Origin: Marivirga harenae
GTDB lineage: Bacteria > Bacteroidota > Bacteroidia > Cytophagales > Cyclobacteriaceae
DNA length: 64,000 nt
Assembly (NCBI RefSeq): GCF_030534335.1
Contig: NZ_CP130565.1
Location: 3,307,501-3,371,500, forward strand
Reading direction: 5' to 3'
Shown: positions 61,555-64,000 of the stretch, in pieces
How the letters are laid out: each line of letters starts with the position of its first letter
Numbering within the stretch: position 1 is the stretch's first letter
The notes under the pieces: generated by a model
Databases searched by the model: none
What the model saw: only the letters and a program-made list of their open reading frames with translations
Told to the model about the DNA's origin: nothing
Position numbers and translations under genes: made by a program

Positions 61555-62523
61555 ATGACAGAAGAAAAAGTAAATGTATTAATAATAGGTTCAGGACCTG
61601 CTGGATATACTGCCGCAATTTATGCAGCTAGAGCTGGTCTCAACCCAGTGATGTACCAAGGTGGGCAACCTGGTGGTCAATTAACTATCACCAATGACGT
61701 GGAAAATTATCCTGGATATCCAGATGGAATTAATGGTCCGCAGATGATGGTGGACTTCCAAAAGCAGGCCGAACGATTCGGAACGGATGTTCGATTTGGT
61801 ATGGTAACAAAAGTAGATTTTAGCGGATATCCTCATAAAGCTATTGTGGATGATAAACATGAAATCACAGCCAATGCGGTTATAATCTCTACCGGTGCTT
61901 CTGCGAAGTGGTTAGGTTTGGAGTCAGAGCAAAGACTGAATGGGATGGGCGTTTCTGCCTGCGCTGTTTGTGATGGTTTCTTTTACAAAGGACAAGATGT
62001 AGTTGTTGTTGGCGCTGGAGATACAGCCGCTGAAGAAGCTACGTACTTATCAAATATTTGTAATAAAGTAACCATCTTGGTTAGAAGGGATGAAATGAGA
62101 GCTTCGCAAATCATGCAGAGGCGTGTAATGAAAGCTAAAAATATTGAAGTGCTTTGGAATACAGAGACTGAAGAAGTTTTAGGAAAGGATGAAGTAGAAG
62201 GAGTGAGAGTAGTAAATAATATTACTGGAGAGAAAACTGAGATTAAAGCAACAGGCTTCTTCGTAGCTATTGGACATAAACCCAATACGGAAATATTTAA
62301 AGAGTATCTTGATCTGAATGAGGCTGGTTATATTGAGACTAAATCAGGAAGCACGAAAACAAAAGTAGAAGGAGTTTTTGCTTCAGGGGATGCTCAAGAT
62401 TTTGTATACAGACAAGCTGTAACAGCTGCAGGAACTGGTTGCATGGCCGCTTTGGATGCCGAAAGGTTCTTGGCAGAGAAAGAAGATGAATTAGAAGAGC
62501 AAGAAGTAGCTGAAAAAGCTTAA
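61555..62523 (+). CDS. trxB: thioredoxin reductase
   Basis: The protein is a flavoprotein that reduces thioredoxin with NADPH. I prefer ATG 61555 (MTEEKVNVLIIGSGPAGYTA); the TTG at 61546 would add three residues. The FAD motif GSGPAG, the redox-active CAVC (ACAVCDGFFY), the NADPH motif GAGDTAAEEA and the C-terminal GVFASGDAQDFVYRQAVTAAGTGCMAALDAERFL are all present. A C-terminal acidic tail (EKEDELEEQEVAEKA) is extra. Bacillithiol synthesis (bshB1) is encoded next door, so both thiol systems are close together. Confidence 0.95.
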   Translation: MTEEKVNVLIIGSGPAGYTAAIYAARAGLNPVMYQGGQPGGQLTITNDVENYPGYPDGINGPQMMVDFQKQAERFGTDVRFGMVTKVDFSGYPHKAIVDDKHEITANAVIISTGASAKWLGLESEQRLNGMGVSACAVCDGFFYKGQDVVVVGAGDTAAEEATYLSNICNKVTILVRRDEMRASQIMQRRVMKAKNIEVLWNTETEEVLGKDEVEGVRVVNNITGEKTEIKATGFFVAIGHKPNTEIFKEYLDLNEAGYIETKSGSTKTKVEGVFASGDAQDFVYRQAVTAAGTGCMAALDAERFLAEKEDELEEQEVAEKA

Positions 62524-62530
62524 AGTATTG

Positions 62531-62553
62531 AAGGAGGGTTTGCCCTCCTTTTT
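62531..62553 (+). terminator. intrinsic terminator after trxB
   Basis: AAGGAGGG and CCCTCCTT form an 8-bp stem with a 4-nt loop, followed by a T-run. Confidence 0.9.
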
Positions 62554-62615
62554 ATATGAATTTTTAAATGTAAGTACACTAATTGTATTTGTAAGTTTAT
62601 TATTGCGACTAAATT

Positions 62616-63338
62616 ATGATCAAATTAAACATATTAGCTTTTGCAGCTCATCCAGATGATATCGAATTAGCTTGTGCGGGAACGATTGCCAAACATACGT
62701 CCATGGGCGAAAATGTTGGTGTGATTGACCTCACAGAAGGTGAAATGGGGACTAGAGGAACTCCTCAGCAAAGATTGAAAGAGGCTGCGAAAAGTGCAGA
62801 AATTTTAGGACTGAAGCTTCGTGAAAATTTAGGTTTTAAAGATGCTTTCTTCAAAAATGATTTAAAACATCAGACTGAAATTGTAAAAAAAATAAGGCAA
62901 TATCAGCCTGATATTGTTTTAGCAAATGCTATATCAGATCGTCATCCAGATCATGGAAGAGCATCTGAACTAATTTCTGAATCGGTTTTTTTAGCAGGGT
63001 TGCAAAAATTTGAAACCTCTGATGAAAATGGAGTTCCTCAAAAAGCATACAGACCAAGTAAAGTTTACCATTATATTCAAAGCCTACCCATTACGCCTGA
63101 TTTTGTGGTAGATGTTAGCAGTCATTGGGAGAAAAAAATGAATGCCATCAAAGCATTCGATTCTCAATTTTACAAAGCAGATTCCCAGGAACCAGAAACC
63201 TATATTTCTAATCCAAGATTTTTGAAAATGATTGAAGCTAGGGCAATGGATTTCGGGCAAATCATTGGCGTTGATTATGCTGAAGCATTTACCGTGGAGA
63301 GATATTTGGGTGTGAAAGATTTGAATGGCCTTATTTAA
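62616..63338 (+). CDS. bshB1: bacillithiol biosynthesis deacetylase BshB1
   Basis: The protein is a 240-aa zinc deacetylase of the PIG-L/LmbE family that removes acetyl from GlcNAc-malate in bacillithiol synthesis. FAAHPDDIELACAGTIAKHTSMGENVGVIDLTEGEMGTRGT, PDIVLANAISDRHPDHGRASELI and RDMDFGQ-type GxxAEAF (EARAMDFGQIIGVDYAEAFTVER) match the BshB1 group. The zinc ligands are His and Asp in HPDD plus the His in HPDH. It is small and cytoplasmic, unlike the secreted PIG-L protein at 51605. Confidence 0.92.
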   Translation: MIKLNILAFAAHPDDIELACAGTIAKHTSMGENVGVIDLTEGEMGTRGTPQQRLKEAAKSAEILGLKLRENLGFKDAFFKNDLKHQTEIVKKIRQYQPDIVLANAISDRHPDHGRASELISESVFLAGLQKFETSDENGVPQKAYRPSKVYHYIQSLPITPDFVVDVSSHWEKKMNAIKAFDSQFYKADSQEPETYISNPRFLKMIEARAMDFGQIIGVDYAEAFTVERYLGVKDLNGLI

Positions 63339-63368
63339 TTAGGGAAGAATTTTCACTCTTTGGACTTT

Positions 63369-63417
63369 CCGGTCTGACTATCGTCTGACATACGTAGTAG
63401 TCTAAGTGGTCAGACCT
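63369..63417. repeat. interspersed element with GGTCTGAC inverted ends
   Basis: CCGGTCTGACTATCGTCTGA at the left and CTAAGTGGTCAGACC at the right; the ends form GGTCTGAC/GTCAGACC inverted repeats. It matches the right part of the element at 46248-46325 on the opposite strand. Confidence 0.6.
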
Positions 63418-63483
63418 GCTCTTTGATTCTATTCCGGAAAACAACCTAATCTTTTTTCGTGTTACTAAAGAAAACTTAAGGTT

Positions 63484-63738
63484 ATGAAATTAGAAGAAGT
63501 TGAAGATATCATTAAAAACATTCCGATCGGGGCTAAAATTCAAATAATTCAGAAATCCGGTACTATTATGGACGTCCGTTTATCTAGTAATAAGGTAAAT
63601 GAAACGTCAGAGAAGCATTACGAAAATATTACGGTACCAAAATTACCTCCTGCTTTATTGGTCAATGGGCACATCCGACAAGGAAATTATAGAGTGGATA
63701 TTGAGGATATAGTCAAAATTGCTTGGGTTGAGGAATAG
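63484..63738 (+). CDS. conserved-looking small protein of unknown function
   Basis: The protein has 84 aa. I do not recognise a family. It begins MKLEEVEDIIKNIPIGAKIQIIQKSG and has alternating beta-strand-like segments (KIQIIQKSGTIMDVRLSS, NYRVDIEDIVKIAWVEE) suggesting a small SH3- or Sm-like barrel. Codon use and a plausible start favour a real gene. It lies between two GGTCTGAC-type repeats. Confidence 0.65.
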   Translation: MKLEEVEDIIKNIPIGAKIQIIQKSGTIMDVRLSSNKVNETSEKHYENITVPKLPPALLVNGHIRQGNYRVDIEDIVKIAWVEE

Positions 63739-64000
63739 AGCAAATCTGTTACAGGCTGTTGATTTATAGAAAACTTTGGTATGACCATAGTCTGACCTAA
63801 GTCATACCTTAGGTCAGATTGGTTTGCTTCATTGTGTCCTTCGTAAAATCCTAGTGCATCTTCGTAGTTAACCCCTTGCTGGTGCGAGCGCAGTGCCGGT
63901 AAGTTAAGCTTTTTTAGAAAGTCAAATTCCATAAAAATTCCAAAAGAAAATGACTTTTACTTTGCTGGATTCATAAACGTTTATCGTTGTGTCTCCACAA
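63739..64000. other. repeat-bearing end of the window, no gene seen
   Basis: Holds the palindromic GACCTAAGTCATACCTTAGG region (63793-63814 or thereabouts) with flanking GGTCAGATTGG, and a decayed CTTCGTAAAATCCTAGTGC / CTTCGTAGTTAACC fragment related to the CTTTGCG-type debris elsewhere. Minus-strand frames here look spurious. Confidence 0.5.

Noticed and set aside
63687-63932. 81-codon minus-strand frame at the right end
   Set aside because: It overlaps the end of the 84-aa gene and consists mostly of repeat debris.
1-64000. tRNA, rRNA or riboswitch genes
   Set aside because: I looked through the intergenic gaps and found no cloverleaf, rRNA segment or known riboswitch motif; small structured RNAs cannot be excluded without a covariance search.

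Overview
This window comes from an AT-rich member of the Bacteroidota, most likely a Cytophagales bacterium of the Marivirga/Fulvivirga kind. The genus is an inference from gene content, not a measured match. Supporting signs are a type IX secretion (T9SS) C-terminal sorting domain, a short primary sigma factor of 287 aa without region 1.1, promoter boxes of the TAnnTTTG type, a bacillithiol gene (bshB1), and intergenic DNA full of the palindromic debris common in this phylum.

Layout. 1-3.6 kb: the 5' two thirds of purL (runs off the left edge) and an alpha/beta hydrolase, both on the minus strand. 3.8-10.3 kb: an RND efflux operon (TetR regulator, TolC-like channel, membrane-fusion lipoprotein, inner-membrane pump). 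10.4-16 kb: a membrane metallophosphoesterase, a large secreted T9SS protein and pth. 16.2-17.9 kb: a single-domain HUH/Y1 transposase (IS200/RAYT type) embedded in an array of five large nested-palindrome repeats. 17.9-19.4 kb: a hydrolase and an RluF-like pseudouridine synthase.

19.7-46.2 kb is a large Wzx/Wzy-type surface polysaccharide locus. It starts with a Wza-like export lipoprotein and a Wzc-like BY-kinase with a Gly-Tyr repeat tail, followed by a wHTH/degenerate-nucleotidyltransferase protein that may regulate it. The body holds a UDP-glucuronate-epimerase-like enzyme, several glycosyltransferases, a Wzx flippase and a candidate Wzy polymerase. At its core is a tightly coupled nonulosonic (legionaminic/sialic type) acid cassette (legB, neuD/legH, legI, legG, ptmE, legF) with two candidate CMP-sugar-dependent transferases next to it. 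The usual aminotransferase LegC is absent. Directly downstream lies an unusual three-gene cassette: a DRE-TIM aldolase fused to a Rossmann-like domain, a KdsB-like cytidylyltransferase and a HAD phosphatase. It looks able to make and CMP-activate a second, undescribed ulosonic acid. Near the end of the locus a toxin-antitoxin pair, whose toxin frame is broken at an A8G3 tract, is bracketed by 120-bp near-identical direct repeats.

46.4-64 kb is mostly housekeeping: tyrS, an MDR oxidoreductase, a TPR protein, an esterase, a secreted PIG-L deacetylase fused to a ThuA/GATase-like domain, a marR-doxX-hydrolase operon with a perfect palindrome upstream, lptF/G, rpsO, pnp, rpoD, trxB and bshB1. Several clear intrinsic terminators separate the last of these.

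The most promising candidates for something new are the aldolase/KdsB-like/HAD cassette beside a LegC-less legionaminate cluster, and the transposase-palindrome array. Several families of short interspersed palindromes recur across the window, usually in intergenic gaps around the polysaccharide locus.
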